A stretch of 64,000 nucleotides of DNA from positions 496,001-560,000 of the forward strand of contig OZ219863.1 of the NCBI GenBank assembly GCA_964291445.2. The letters are read 5' to 3'. The DNA comes from JAPOXR01 sp964291445 (GTDB lineage Bacteria; Pseudomonadota; Alphaproteobacteria; Rhodobacterales; Rhodobacteraceae). How positions within the stretch are numbered: the stretch's first letter is position 1; every line of letters begins with the position of its first letter. Positions 29,392 through 38,591 of this stretch are shown piece after piece. The notes beneath the pieces are model-generated. The model had not been told where the DNA came from. It did no database searches and saw only the letters and a program-made list of their open reading frames with translations. The position numbers and the translations under genes were made by a program.

Positions 29392-31758
29392 TCAGCCATT
29401 CATCGCTTCCCAGACCCGTGCGGGGCTGACCGGCATGTCGATATGGTCCACCGAATGCCCGCCGCGGGCCAGTGCATCGATCACTGCATTGACAACGGCT
29501 GGCGGCGAGCCGATGGCCCCGGCCTCGCCGCACCCCTTCACCCCGAGCGGGTTGTGGGTGCATGGCGTCTGGCAGGAGTGATCGACCACGAACTCCGGCA
29601 AATCGTCAGCCCTCGGCATGGCGTAATCCATGTAGCTTCCCGACAGGAGCTGGCCATCAGCCCCGTAGGTGGCATTCTCCAGGAGCGCCTGTCCGACACC
29701 CTGGGCGATTCCGCCATGGACCTGGCCATCGACGACCATCGGGTTGATCACGTTGCCGAAATCATCGGCGGCGGCAAATGAGCAGATATCGACCCGCCCG
29801 GTCTCCGGATCAACCTCGACCTCGCAGGCATAGGCGCCGGCCGGGAAGGTGAAATTGGCCGGATCATAGAATGCGGTCTCCTCCAATCCCGGCTCCAGCT
29901 CGTCAAGCGGGTAGTTGTGCGGAACATAGGCGGTCAGGCACACATCACCCCAGGCGACAGACCGGTCGGTTCCGGCCACCGTGAAGCTGCCGTCCTGGAA
30001 CTCGATATCCTCGGCCGAGGCCTCCAGCAGGTGGGCGGCAATCCGCTTTGCCTTGGCAATGATCTTCTCGGTGGCGCGCACCATTGCCGCACCGCCAACG
30101 GCGATCGAGCGGGAGCCATAGGTTCCCATCCCCATCGGCGTGCTGGACGTATCGCCATGCTGGATATGCACCTGCCCTTCATCGATGCCGAGCATGTCGG
30201 CCATGACCTGGGGAAATGTCGTCTCGTGGCCCTGGCCGTGCGAATGGGCCCCTGTCATCACGGTGACCGAACCGGTGGCGTTGACCCGGACGGTTGCGCT
30301 TTCGTAAAGCCCGGCCCGGGCGCCGAGCTGGCCGACCAGATTGGATGGCGCGATTCCGCAAGCCTCGATGTAGCAATTCACGCCCAGCCCGCGCAGCTTG
30401 CCGTTCCTGCCCGACAATTCGGCCCTGTCGGCAAAACCACCGAGATCGGCAATATCCACCAGCCGGTCCATGGTCGCCTGGTAGTTGCCGGTGTCATACT
30501 GGACCGCAACCGGGGTCGAATAGGGAAACTCGTCGGCACCGATGAAGTTGCGGCGGCGAATCTCGACCGGGTCCATGTTCAACTCCCTGGCCGCCTTGTC
30601 GATGACCCGCTCCAGCTGGAAGGTCGCCTCCGGCCGTCCGGCCCCGCGATAGGCATCCACCGGCACGGTATTGGTGAACATTGCCTTCACATTCACATAG
30701 ATCAGCGGCGTCCGATAATTGCCTGCCATCAGGGTTCCATGCAGCCAGGTTGGAATCGATGGCGAGAAGGTCGACAAATAGGCGCCGAGATTTGCCAGCG
30801 TCCCGGTGCGGATGGCGAGGAAATTCCCATCCTCGTCCAGGGCCAGTTCGATCTTGGTGACATGGTCGCGCCCATGCGCATCGGTCATGAAGGATTCCGA
30901 CCGGCTCGCGGTCCACTTCACCGCCCGCCGCAACTGGCGCGCCGCCAGCGTGCAAAATGCCTCTTCGGCGTAATGGAAGATCTTCGAGCCAAATCCGCCG
31001 CCGACATCGGGTGCGACCACCCGCAGCTTGTGTTCGGGAAGTCCGAGGACAAAGGCACCCATGAGCAGCCGGATGACATGCGGATTTTGCGAGGTGGTGT
31101 AGAGAGTCGATTCATCGGTGGAGGCATCGTAGTCACCAATGGCCACCCGCGGCTCTATCGCATTGGGAATCAGGCGGTTATTGACTAGTTCGAGGGTGGT
31201 CACGTGGTGAGCGTCCCTGATGGCGGCATCGACCGCATCGCGGTTTTCCTCGACGAACCCCCAGTCATAGCAGAGATTGGTGCCGATATCGTCATGCACC
31301 AGCGGACCGCCATCCAATGCCGCCTGCATGTCGATAACGGCCGGCAACTCCTCGATGTCGCAGATGATCGCCTCGGCCGCATCGCGCGCCTGCGCCGCCG
31401 TCTCCGCCACCACCGCCGCGATCGGGTCGCCGACATGCCGGACCTTGCCCTGGGCCAGAACCGGATGGCCCGGCTCCTTCATCGGCTCGCCATGCCGGTC
31501 TGTCACCTGCCAGCCGCAGGGAAGCCCGCCGACTCCCTCGAAATCCGCACCGGTGAACACCCTGAGCACGCCCGGCATCGAGGATGCCGCCGATATGTCC
31601 ACGGATTTCAGCATCCCGTGTGCCACTTCCGAGCGCAGGAAACAGGCATGGGCCTGACCATGAATGTTGATGTCATCGGTGTATCTTCCGTTTCCGGTCA
31701 GAAAACGGACATCCTCGCGGCGTTTCGAACTGGCGCCGATTCCGAAATCCTTTGCCAT
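29392..31758 (-). CDS. coxL: Molybdenum hydroxylase large subunit, form II CO-dehydrogenase type
   Basis: 788 residues of the xanthine-oxidase family. The subunit holds the molybdopterin-cytosine-dinucleotide cofactor. The active-site loop reads AYRGAGR (about residue 369), the form II signature; the Cys-containing AYRCSFR of true aerobic CO dehydrogenase (form I) is absent. The catalytic Glu745 is in GCGEAGAIGSP. Form II enzymes have uncertain substrates (CO, aldehydes or heterocycles), so CO oxidation should not be assumed. It sits 33 bases after coxS. Confidence 0.93.
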   Translation of the reverse strand: MAKDFGIGASSKRREDVRFLTGNGRYTDDINIHGQAHACFLRSEVAHGMLKSVDISAASSMPGVLRVFTGADFEGVGGLPCGWQVTDRHGEPMKEPGHPVLAQGKVRHVGDPIAAVVAETAAQARDAAEAIICDIEELPAVIDMQAALDGGPLVHDDIGTNLCYDWGFVEENRDAVDAAIRDAHHVTTLELVNNRLIPNAIEPRVAIGDYDASTDESTLYTTSQNPHVIRLLMGAFVLGLPEHKLRVVAPDVGGGFGSKIFHYAEEAFCTLAARQLRRAVKWTASRSESFMTDAHGRDHVTKIELALDEDGNFLAIRTGTLANLGAYLSTFSPSIPTWLHGTLMAGNYRTPLIYVNVKAMFTNTVPVDAYRGAGRPEATFQLERVIDKAARELNMDPVEIRRRNFIGADEFPYSTPVAVQYDTGNYQATMDRLVDIADLGGFADRAELSGRNGKLRGLGVNCYIEACGIAPSNLVGQLGARAGLYESATVRVNATGSVTVMTGAHSHGQGHETTFPQVMADMLGIDEGQVHIQHGDTSSTPMGMGTYGSRSIAVGGAAMVRATEKIIAKAKRIAAHLLEASAEDIEFQDGSFTVAGTDRSVAWGDVCLTAYVPHNYPLDELEPGLEETAFYDPANFTFPAGAYACEVEVDPETGRVDICSFAAADDFGNVINPMVVDGQVHGGIAQGVGQALLENATYGADGQLLSGSYMDYAMPRADDLPEFVVDHSCQTPCTHNPLGVKGCGEAGAIGSPPAVVNAVIDALARGGHSVDHIDMPVSPARVWEAMNG

Positions 31759-31791
31759 TTCCTTCTCCTGTATTCCTTGGCCGCCCGCTGC

Positions 31792-32271
31792 TCAGGCTGC
31801 CCGTTTGCGGGTGGCCTCGGCCGCCGCCTGTATCGCCTTCACGATATTGTGGTAGCCGGTGCACCGGCAGAGATTGCCTTCAAGATAATCCCGGATCTCG
31901 GCTTCGGTCGGATCCTGGTTCTCGTTGAGCAGGGCAGCCGCCGACATCACCATTCCCGGTGTGCAGAAACCGCATTGAAGCCCGTGATTGTCCTGGAATG
32001 CCTGCTGGATGATCCCGAGTGTTCCGTCCGGATTGGCCATCCCCTCGATGGTTGTCACCTCGGCGCCATCGGCCTCGAGCGCAAACATCGTGCACGCCTT
32101 GACCGCCCGGCCCTCGACATGCACCACGCAGGCGCCACACTGGCTGGTATCACAGCCGATATGGGTCCCGGTCAGACGAAGATGTTCCCGAAGAAAATCA
32201 CTGAGCAGGGTGCGCCCCTCAACCTCGCCTGATTTGGCCTGGCCATTCACGACCATGTTGACCTTGTTCAT
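31792..32271 (-). CDS. coxS: Molybdenum hydroxylase small [2Fe-2S] subunit
   Basis: 159 residues with two [2Fe-2S] clusters: a plant-ferredoxin type at Cys40, 45, 48 and 60 (GCDTSQCGAC) and a helical one at Cys100, 103, 135 and 137 (CGFCTPG, CRCTGY). It relays electrons from the molybdenum site in CoxL to FAD in CoxM. GGGAGAGATCT before ATG 32271 sets the start. The preceding 196 bases to the molybdopterin-binding fusion gene are non-coding. Confidence 0.95.
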   Translation of the reverse strand: MNKVNMVVNGQAKSGEVEGRTLLSDFLREHLRLTGTHIGCDTSQCGACVVHVEGRAVKACTMFALEADGAEVTTIEGMANPDGTLGIIQQAFQDNHGLQCGFCTPGMVMSAAALLNENQDPTEAEIRDYLEGNLCRCTGYHNIVKAIQAAAEATRKRAA

Positions 32272-32467
32272 AGATCTCTCCCGAATTGCTGATTCCATTG
32301 CACAGCATTTTGCCTGTCAGGGCAACAAATATCTGAACGCCCGGCGGCCCGGTGCCAGGCCCGATTTGCATGACCCTGCACCGCCAACCGTCGCCATCGC
32401 GGCCGGTCTGCCGACCGGATGGCGATGGCAGCACATCCCTGCATGTCCGGACCGGAAAACGCTGCCG

Positions 32468-33952
32468 TCATGGCTCGACCTCGACCACGAATTCCTGAAC
32501 CTCGGGCAGGAACTCGGCCGCGCCCCGGTCGCCCTCCAGGGCAGACAGCGCCTCGAAGAAACGGCTGCCGAGCAGGATTGGCGGCCCCATTTGGCCTGGT
32601 CCGGCCCGGCAGATCTCACGTCCGTCGGCGGGGCTGAATGCCGCCATCATCCGGTTGAGGAGATCCGGTCCTGGCACCGGATCGCCCGAGCGCAGCAGCA
32701 GCACCGCATTCGACCGGTCCGGCACGCCGCCGATCCCGGCCCTGAGCAGATCGGATTTTCTGTCACCAGCGGCGGCAATAAGGTCACAGCCGGCCAGCGA
32801 CCCGGCAGGCTCCGGGCCGGTGGCAAGGGGGGCATGAACCACGGTCACCGAATCAGCGTCGGATGCCTGCGCCGCCGCCACCAGCCCGTCCAGATCCCTT
32901 GCTGGCCAGGGTTGGGCAAGGATCACCGCGGCAATTCGCGGCCGGGCTGGCGGCCCGCCGGCCGCCGCTCTCGGTTGCGGCCGGGACGGGCTTTCCTTGA
33001 GCAGCCCGCCTATTCCCATCCTGGCAAACTCCCGATCGCTGATCTCGAGGCCGCAGGCCAGCCTCTCCAGCACCCAGTCAGCGCCGTTGAGGGCAGGTGA
33101 GCGGGCGCAGCCGGGAAGGCCGATCACCGGGCGCCCTCCCAAATCGCCGTGAAAGAGCAGGTTGCCGGGATCAACCGGGATGCCGAATCGGCTGACCGAA
33201 CCACCGGCCTGCCTGAGACCTTCCGGGCCGACATCCAGGAGGTCCGAGGTTGCCGAACCGGTCAGCACCAGCACCATCGAGGTGTCGGTAGCGGCCAGGG
33301 CGCGACCCAGCTCTGCCGGTTCATGTGGAACGACGAAGGTGTCGTGCAGCCGAATTCCAAGCCTTTCCAGCCGGGTGGCAACAGACAGCCTTCCCTTGTC
33401 CAGCAGCCTCGCCGGCTGGCTGGCCGTGCGGGTGATCACCAGCGAAGCGTCGTGCCGCACCACTTCCCGCAATGCCATGATCCCGGATGCCACCTGTTCG
33501 GCAGCCTCCAAATCGGCGGACGGGACACCGAAGGCGATGATCTTGGCGGTTGCCACCAGGCTGCGGGGCGCCGCCCGGGCCAAATGCGGCAGGGTTGCCA
33601 GCGTGATTTCCGGGTTGATGCTGTTGAGTCTCTCGACCGCGCCCTCGTCAAGCTCGACCAGCCCAGGGCGTTCGGCATGGATATTGGCCCGCCCGGCGAA
33701 GGCGGCCTGGCGGGAGAGGCCCGGCGAGGCGGCAACCAGGGCATCGGCCAGCCTAGACACCGCCTCATCTTCGCCGACATCCCCTGGACCCAGCCTGGCG
33801 ATCGTCACCTTCTCGACCCCGGCCGCCTGCAGCCGGTCGAGATCATCAGCCGACAGCACAACACCCTTGCGATAGCGGGTGCCGCCAGCCATCACCGAAT
33901 GGGCCAGGATCGAGCCGGCAGCCTCCCGCACGGCAACCGTTCCGAATTTCAT
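32468..33952 (-). CDS. Molybdopterin-binding (MoeA/MogA-like) and MobA-like fusion protein
   Basis: 494 residues. The N-terminal half (start MKFGTVAVREAAGSILAHSV) is a MoCF-biosynthesis/molybdopterin-binding domain with the VLVLTGSATSDLLDVGPEGL loop. The C-terminal part (from about 350) aligns in layout with MobA/MocA-type NTP transferases, which add CMP to molybdopterin for CO-dehydrogenase-type enzymes. It lacks the expected LAAGxSxRMGxxK nucleotide loop and reads AAVILAQPWPARDLDG instead. So the transferase may be inactive or altered. It overlaps the XdhC-type gene by ATGA. Confidence 0.75.
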   Translation of the reverse strand: MKFGTVAVREAAGSILAHSVMAGGTRYRKGVVLSADDLDRLQAAGVEKVTIARLGPGDVGEDEAVSRLADALVAASPGLSRQAAFAGRANIHAERPGLVELDEGAVERLNSINPEITLATLPHLARAAPRSLVATAKIIAFGVPSADLEAAEQVASGIMALREVVRHDASLVITRTASQPARLLDKGRLSVATRLERLGIRLHDTFVVPHEPAELGRALAATDTSMVLVLTGSATSDLLDVGPEGLRQAGGSVSRFGIPVDPGNLLFHGDLGGRPVIGLPGCARSPALNGADWVLERLACGLEISDREFARMGIGGLLKESPSRPQPRAAAGGPPARPRIAAVILAQPWPARDLDGLVAAAQASDADSVTVVHAPLATGPEPAGSLAGCDLIAAAGDRKSDLLRAGIGGVPDRSNAVLLLRSGDPVPGPDLLNRMMAAFSPADGREICRAGPGQMGPPILLGSRFFEALSALEGDRGAAEFLPEVQEFVVEVEP

Positions 33953-34941
33953 GCCGCCGCCCTGCCCCGGCGCAGCGCCCGAGTGATCTCGCCCATGATG
34001 GCGATGGCGATCTCGGACGGCGACCGGGCACCGATATCCAGCCCGACCGGGGCATGAATGCGTGCACCGTCCCGATCCTCGAGGCACAGCCGTTCGAGCC
34101 GCTTGCCATGCGTGGTCTTCGAGCCCAGGCATCCCAGGTAAAATGCATCGGTCGCCAGGGTTGCCATGATCGCCGGATCGTCAATCTTCGGATCATGGGT
34201 CAGCGTAACGACGGCCGTCCTGGCATCGGGACGTTCGTCGGCAATCGCCTTGTCGGGCCAGTCATGGGAGATCCTTGTATCCGGAAACCGCGCCTCGGAG
34301 GCAAATCCCTGGCGGGGATCGACCAGGAACGGGTCATACCCGGCCTGCCGGGCCATCGCCACCAGCGGCTGGGCGATATGGGCCCCGCCCACGATGATCA
34401 GCCGAAGCGGCGGGTTGTGAATATTGACGAACCAGTCACCCTCCATCCCCGAGCGGTCCTGGCGCATTCGCTGGCCAATGGCGGCGCCAATCCCGTCGCT
34501 GGCCCCATCGGCCAGCCGGTGCTCCCAACTGCCGGTGTGGATCAGCAGGGCGGCCGGGCGGCGGTTCAGTCGCAATTTGACCAGGTCGGCCAGCAACGCC
34601 GCCGGGATTCCCTGGCCGCTGCCAACGGGGTCGACCAGAACCCTGATCCGGCCGCCGCAGGCCAGTCCGACGGCGAAGGCATCCTCGTCGGCCACGCCGA
34701 AATCAAGCATCACCGGTTGGCCGCTACCGATCGCCGCCACCGCCTCGGTGACCACTGCCCCCTCCACGCAGCCACCCGACACCGAGCCTTCGAAATCGCC
34801 GCCATGACTGACCACCAGCTGGCTGCCGGCCGGCCGCGGCGCCGAGCCCCAGGTATCGACCACTATGGCCATGGCCGAGCCACCGCGACCGTGCCAGTCG
34901 AGGGCAATCTCGGGAATGCGGTCATGCTGGGGCTGCGGCAT
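33949..34941 (-). CDS. XdhC/CoxF family molybdenum-cofactor insertion factor
   Basis: 330 residues. The N-terminal XdhC domain contains GSVSGGCVEGAVV and the C-terminal Rossmann-like domain contains RLIIVGGAHIAQPLVAMARQ and the closing LGCLGSKTTHGKR. XdhC proteins bind sulfurated Mo-cofactor and load it into xanthine-oxidase-family apoenzymes. It lies between coxE (45-base gap) and the molybdopterin-binding fusion (4-base overlap), fitting a maturation cassette for the CoxSLM enzyme. Confidence 0.92.
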   Translation of the reverse strand: MPQPQHDRIPEIALDWHGRGGSAMAIVVDTWGSAPRPAGSQLVVSHGGDFEGSVSGGCVEGAVVTEAVAAIGSGQPVMLDFGVADEDAFAVGLACGGRIRVLVDPVGSGQGIPAALLADLVKLRLNRRPAALLIHTGSWEHRLADGASDGIGAAIGQRMRQDRSGMEGDWFVNIHNPPLRLIIVGGAHIAQPLVAMARQAGYDPFLVDPRQGFASEARFPDTRISHDWPDKAIADERPDARTAVVTLTHDPKIDDPAIMATLATDAFYLGCLGSKTTHGKRLERLCLEDRDGARIHAPVGLDIGARSPSEIAIAIMGEITRALRRGRAAA

Positions 34942-34986
34942 TCAACCCTCCATCCTGCATGGCGACGGGCCTGAGATCTCCTGGAA

Positions 34987-36291
34987 TCATGCTTGCAGAG
35001 CTTTCATCATTCTCGATTTTTCACCACTATCATCCGACCGTGAAATCGTATCGGCAAGTTCCGCCAGCGCATTCATGTTGTGGGCGGACCGGAAACAATC
35101 GACATGCGGCAACATCCTGGCAATGCCGGCGGCCTTCGGCGCAAACCCGTCCCAGCGCAAGAGCGGGTTGATCCAGATCAGCCGTCGCGCAGATCGGCGC
35201 AGCCGGGAGATTTCGGTCTCCAGGAGGTCGGTGGAGCCGCTGTCGAGGCCGTCGGTGATCAGGAGCACGATTGCGCCATGACCCATGACCCGCCTCGACC
35301 AGTCGCGGTTGAACCTCGCCAGGCACTCGCCGATCCTGGTCCCGCCATCCCAGTCCATGGCCTCGCTGCCAGCGGCGGTCAGCGCCGCATCGACATCGCC
35401 GATCTGCATCTGTCGGGTGATATTGGTCAACCTGGTTCCCAGGGTAAATGCATGGACCCTGCTCCACCCGTCGCCGCGCCGACCGGCAACGGCATGAAGA
35501 AATCGCAACACCGTCCGGGAATAGACCGACATGCTGCCGGAGATGTCGCAGATCGCCACCAGGCTGGGCCAGCGATGCCGCTGCCCTTGCCTCTCCATGG
35601 ACCGGAATTCACCGCCCTGCCTGGCCGCGGCGCGCATAGTTGCCCGCCAGTCGGCCAGCCTACCCCGCCGGTCAGCCAGTTTCCGCCGTGACCTGACCGG
35701 CGCCACCGGCAGCGAGAAGCTGGCCAGCAACCGGTTGGCCTCGGCAATTTCCGAATTCGACATCTGCTCAAAATCCAGTGACTGCAACCTCTCCCTCCCG
35801 GCGACGGTCCCGGACGCATCGCATGCGAAATCCCGGTCGTCCTCCGGGCCTTCCTGGCCGGAGATTTCGTCCCCGGGAGTCGTGCCGAGCAATGCCTCGG
35901 CGGCGCGCCTGGCCGCTGCCTCGGCCTGCCGTTCGGGCGCCACGCCGCGCATCGACGGCAACAGCAGCGACATCATGTGTTCGTGGAATCTCGGATCGCG
36001 CCAGAACAGCCGGAACAGCTGGCGAAAGACCTGCATGTGCCCTGCCTTCGAGACCAGGCAGGCATGAAGCACCCAGTAGAAATCCCGGCGATCCAGCGGG
36101 CCGGCTTCCAGCAGCGCCCGCACCGCCTCGCCGGTCTGCCCCGGGCCGATCGGCAGTCCGGCCTGCCGCAGGGCCCGGCAAAAATGCACGAGATTGTCCA
36201 GCATCTTCCCGTCCGGCCCGGTCTCGGCGAATGATCCTGCCGCCACGGTCATGGAAGCTGGCCTTTGTGGGCGGATGCCGACATCGCTCAT
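34987..36291 (-). CDS. coxE: VWA-domain maturation protein CoxE
   Basis: 434 residues. The N-terminal half is the CoxE helical region (FCRALRQAGLPIGPGQT), and the C-terminal half is a von Willebrand A domain with the metal-ion site DISGSMS at about residue 249. Together with the MoxR-type ATPase CoxD it forms a chaperone pair needed to assemble the Cu/Mo or Mo active site. Its start overlaps the coxD stop by four bases (ATGA). Confidence 0.92.
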   Translation of the reverse strand: MSDVGIRPQRPASMTVAAGSFAETGPDGKMLDNLVHFCRALRQAGLPIGPGQTGEAVRALLEAGPLDRRDFYWVLHACLVSKAGHMQVFRQLFRLFWRDPRFHEHMMSLLLPSMRGVAPERQAEAAARRAAEALLGTTPGDEISGQEGPEDDRDFACDASGTVAGRERLQSLDFEQMSNSEIAEANRLLASFSLPVAPVRSRRKLADRRGRLADWRATMRAAARQGGEFRSMERQGQRHRWPSLVAICDISGSMSVYSRTVLRFLHAVAGRRGDGWSRVHAFTLGTRLTNITRQMQIGDVDAALTAAGSEAMDWDGGTRIGECLARFNRDWSRRVMGHGAIVLLITDGLDSGSTDLLETEISRLRRSARRLIWINPLLRWDGFAPKAAGIARMLPHVDCFRSAHNMNALAELADTISRSDDSGEKSRMMKALQA

Positions 36292-37199
36292 GCCGCCTCG
36301 AGAATCGCTGCCGATTCATCCAGCAGGCGCCTCAGACCCGATTGTTCAAGGGACTGGATGTCATCCTGGTATTTGAGAAGGGCGCCGACCGTATTGCCGA
36401 TGAGTTCCGGTGACAGCGCGATCGCATCCAGCGCTAGCAGGCACTTGGCCCAGTCGATGGTCTCGGCAACGCCGGGCTTCTTGAACAGATCTTCGCTGCG
36501 CAACCGCTGGATGAAGGCAACAACCTGGCGTCCAAGTTGCTCGGGGGCCTCGGGTACCCGGACCCGTATGATGTCGAGTTCACGATCGAAATCCGGATAA
36601 TCCACCCAGTGATAGTAGCATCGCCGCTTCAGCGCGTCGTGAATCTCCCGGGTCCGGTTCGAGGTCAGCACCACCAACGGCGGCTCCTCGGCCCGTATGG
36701 TTCCAAGCTCCGGTATGGTGATCTGGTAGTCGCTCAGGATCTCCAGCAGAAATGCCTCGAACGGCTCGTCGGTCCGGTCAATCTCGTCGATCAGCAGCAC
36801 CGGCGCCCGCCCGCCAGCGGGCCGCAATGCCTGCAGCAGCGGCCTGGCAATGAGGAATTTCTCGGAAAACAACTCCCGCTCGAGATCCGGTCGGGAGGCA
36901 CCACCAGCGGCTTCCGCGGTGCGGATGGCAATCATCTGCGCCGCGAAGTTCCACTCGCAGACGGCCGAGGCGGCATCGAGGCCCTCATAGCATTGCAGCC
37001 TGACCAGGTTGCGGCCGGTCACCGCGGCCAGTGTGCGTGCGATCTCGGTCTTGCCGACCCCGGCCTCGCCCTCGAGGAACAGCGGCCGTCCAAGCCTGAT
37101 GGCCAGGAAGGCGGCGGTGGCCAGGGGGCGGCCACAGACATAGCCGGAGGCACCAAGCAACTCCTGCACCCTGTCGATCGAGCCGATATCCGTTGTCAT
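36288..37199 (-). CDS. coxD: MoxR-family AAA+ ATPase CoxD
   Basis: 303 residues. Walker A GEAGVGKT (44-51), Walker B VLLIDEIDR and sensor SNRTREIHDALKRRC are clear. MoxR ATPases remodel partner enzymes with a VWA protein; here CoxE is next in the operon. ATG 37199 follows GGGAGCGGGA and fits family length; the open frame upstream to 37625 is antisense to the AbrB-type gene. It is the first gene of the minus-strand cluster; only 132 bases separate it from the divergent membrane-protein gene. Confidence 0.93.
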   Translation of the reverse strand: MTTDIGSIDRVQELLGASGYVCGRPLATAAFLAIRLGRPLFLEGEAGVGKTEIARTLAAVTGRNLVRLQCYEGLDAASAVCEWNFAAQMIAIRTAEAAGGASRPDLERELFSEKFLIARPLLQALRPAGGRAPVLLIDEIDRTDEPFEAFLLEILSDYQITIPELGTIRAEEPPLVVLTSNRTREIHDALKRRCYYHWVDYPDFDRELDIIRVRVPEAPEQLGRQVVAFIQRLRSEDLFKKPGVAETIDWAKCLLALDAIALSPELIGNTVGALLKYQDDIQSLEQSGLRRLLDESAAILEAA

Positions 37200-37331
37200 T
37201 CCCGCTCCCGGAGCCGGTCTCGATGCTGCCAGCCAGCGCCGGGGCTGGATCCGGCATCGCCGAACCGGTTTGCACCATCCACGGGCCCGACATATTGACG
37301 ATGCCATGAAATCGCAAGTGAACGGACGCTG

Positions 37332-38351
37332 TTGACCCGGCAGCGCATTCTGACCCTGCTCATTTCCGGGGCCGGCGCGGCAGCCTTCCTGCTTGCAGGA
37401 TGGCCATTGCCGCTGCTGCTTGGACCGATGGTTGCATGCCTGGTCGCCGCCGTCGCCACCGTGCCCATGCAGGCAATGGGCCCGCTCGGGCAATTCATGC
37501 GAACCTTTCTCGGCGTGGCGATCGGCACATCGGTCACACCGGAGATCCTGACCCGCTTCCCCGGCATTGCCCTGTCCCTGGCCATGGTTCCGGTCTACGT
37601 GCTGGTCGTCGGCGCCGCCGGCCACCTGTTCTTCAGGGCGATGGGTTTCGACCGGCAGACCTCGATCTTCGCCTCCATGCCCGGCGGGTTGCAGGAAATG
37701 CTGTTTCTCGGCGAGGAGGCTGGCGGCAATTTGCGGGCAATGTCACTCATCCACGCCACCCGGGTCCTGGCCATATTCGCCGCCGCACCCTTCGCAATCT
37801 CGTTGATCTGGGGGATCGACCTGACCAATCCACCGGGCAACCCGGCTTCCCACCTGCCGCCAACGGAAATCGCGCTCATGGTGCTGTCGGGATTCATCGG
37901 CTGGAAACTTGCCGCCTGGGCCCGGATACCCGGCCCATCCATCCTCGGGCCGATCATCCTCTCCATGACATTGTCGCTCGCCGGCCTGATCAATTCCCGG
38001 CCACCGACCGAGATGCTGCTGGCGGCACAATTCTTCATCGGCATGGCGGTCGGTGTCCGCTATACCGGGATCACGCTGGATGAAGTGCGCCGCTATGTCG
38101 TTGCCGGCATTCTCTTCAGCCTGGTCACCGCCGCCATCAGCGTGCTGTTCTTCCTGGCCATTGCCGCCATGCTGTCGCTGGATTCACTTGACGTGCTCTT
38201 GTCCTTCCTGCCCGGCGGCCAGGCGGAAATGGCGGTGATCGCCATCATTGCCGACACCGATGTCACCCTGGTCATTTCCCACCACATTCTGCGGATCATC
38301 ATCGTCATCCTGCTCGCCCAGGCCATATTCGCCTGGATGCGCAAGAGTTGA
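37332..38351 (+). CDS. AbrB-family membrane protein
   Basis: 339 residues with about ten hydrophobic segments in two similar halves. Each half holds the family pattern: GWPLPLLLGPMVACL with MPGGLQEM early, and ARIPGPSILGPIILS with LPGGQAEM later. The AbrB family was once annotated as ammonia monooxygenase regulators, and some members are regulators or transporters; the substrate is unknown. It starts at TTG 37332. It diverges from coxD. Confidence 0.85.
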   Translation: MTRQRILTLLISGAGAAAFLLAGWPLPLLLGPMVACLVAAVATVPMQAMGPLGQFMRTFLGVAIGTSVTPEILTRFPGIALSLAMVPVYVLVVGAAGHLFFRAMGFDRQTSIFASMPGGLQEMLFLGEEAGGNLRAMSLIHATRVLAIFAAAPFAISLIWGIDLTNPPGNPASHLPPTEIALMVLSGFIGWKLAAWARIPGPSILGPIILSMTLSLAGLINSRPPTEMLLAAQFFIGMAVGVRYTGITLDEVRRYVVAGILFSLVTAAISVLFFLAIAAMLSLDSLDVLLSFLPGGQAEMAVIAIIADTDVTLVISHHILRIIIVILLAQAIFAWMRKS

Positions 38352-38408
38352 TGCTCTGTCGCTGCCCTGGCCGCGTGATGAACAGGCCATATTCAACTGG
38401 ACGCGCAA
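38320..38408 (+). repeat. Partial duplication of the AbrB gene's 3' end
   Basis: AGGCCATATTCGCCTGGATG... (38320-38344) and a copy at 38384-38408 share 22 of 25 bases. The first encodes AIFAWMRK at the protein's end; the second lies 33 bases past the stop, out of frame. It looks like a local duplication that decayed. Confidence 0.6.
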
Positions 38409-38591
38409 CAACTGTTCGGCACCAATGAGCGCCGATGAGGGCGCCGGCACACCCCTTCTGCAATCAGCCGGAAGCCCGAGGCATCGCCGACCAGGAGACG
38501 AGCTACGCGGTTCAAACTATCGGTTCTACTGTGGCGAGTAGCATTGTATATCACGACCGACAGTCATAGCTGATTAACGGGCGGTGGAGAC

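Noticed and set aside
27391..29781. A 796-codon open frame on the plus strand opposite the agmatinase and coxM/coxL genes
   Set aside because: It is fully antisense to well-supported genes, and the translation is Gly/Arg/Asp-rich without family motifs; long antisense frames are common in GC-rich DNA.
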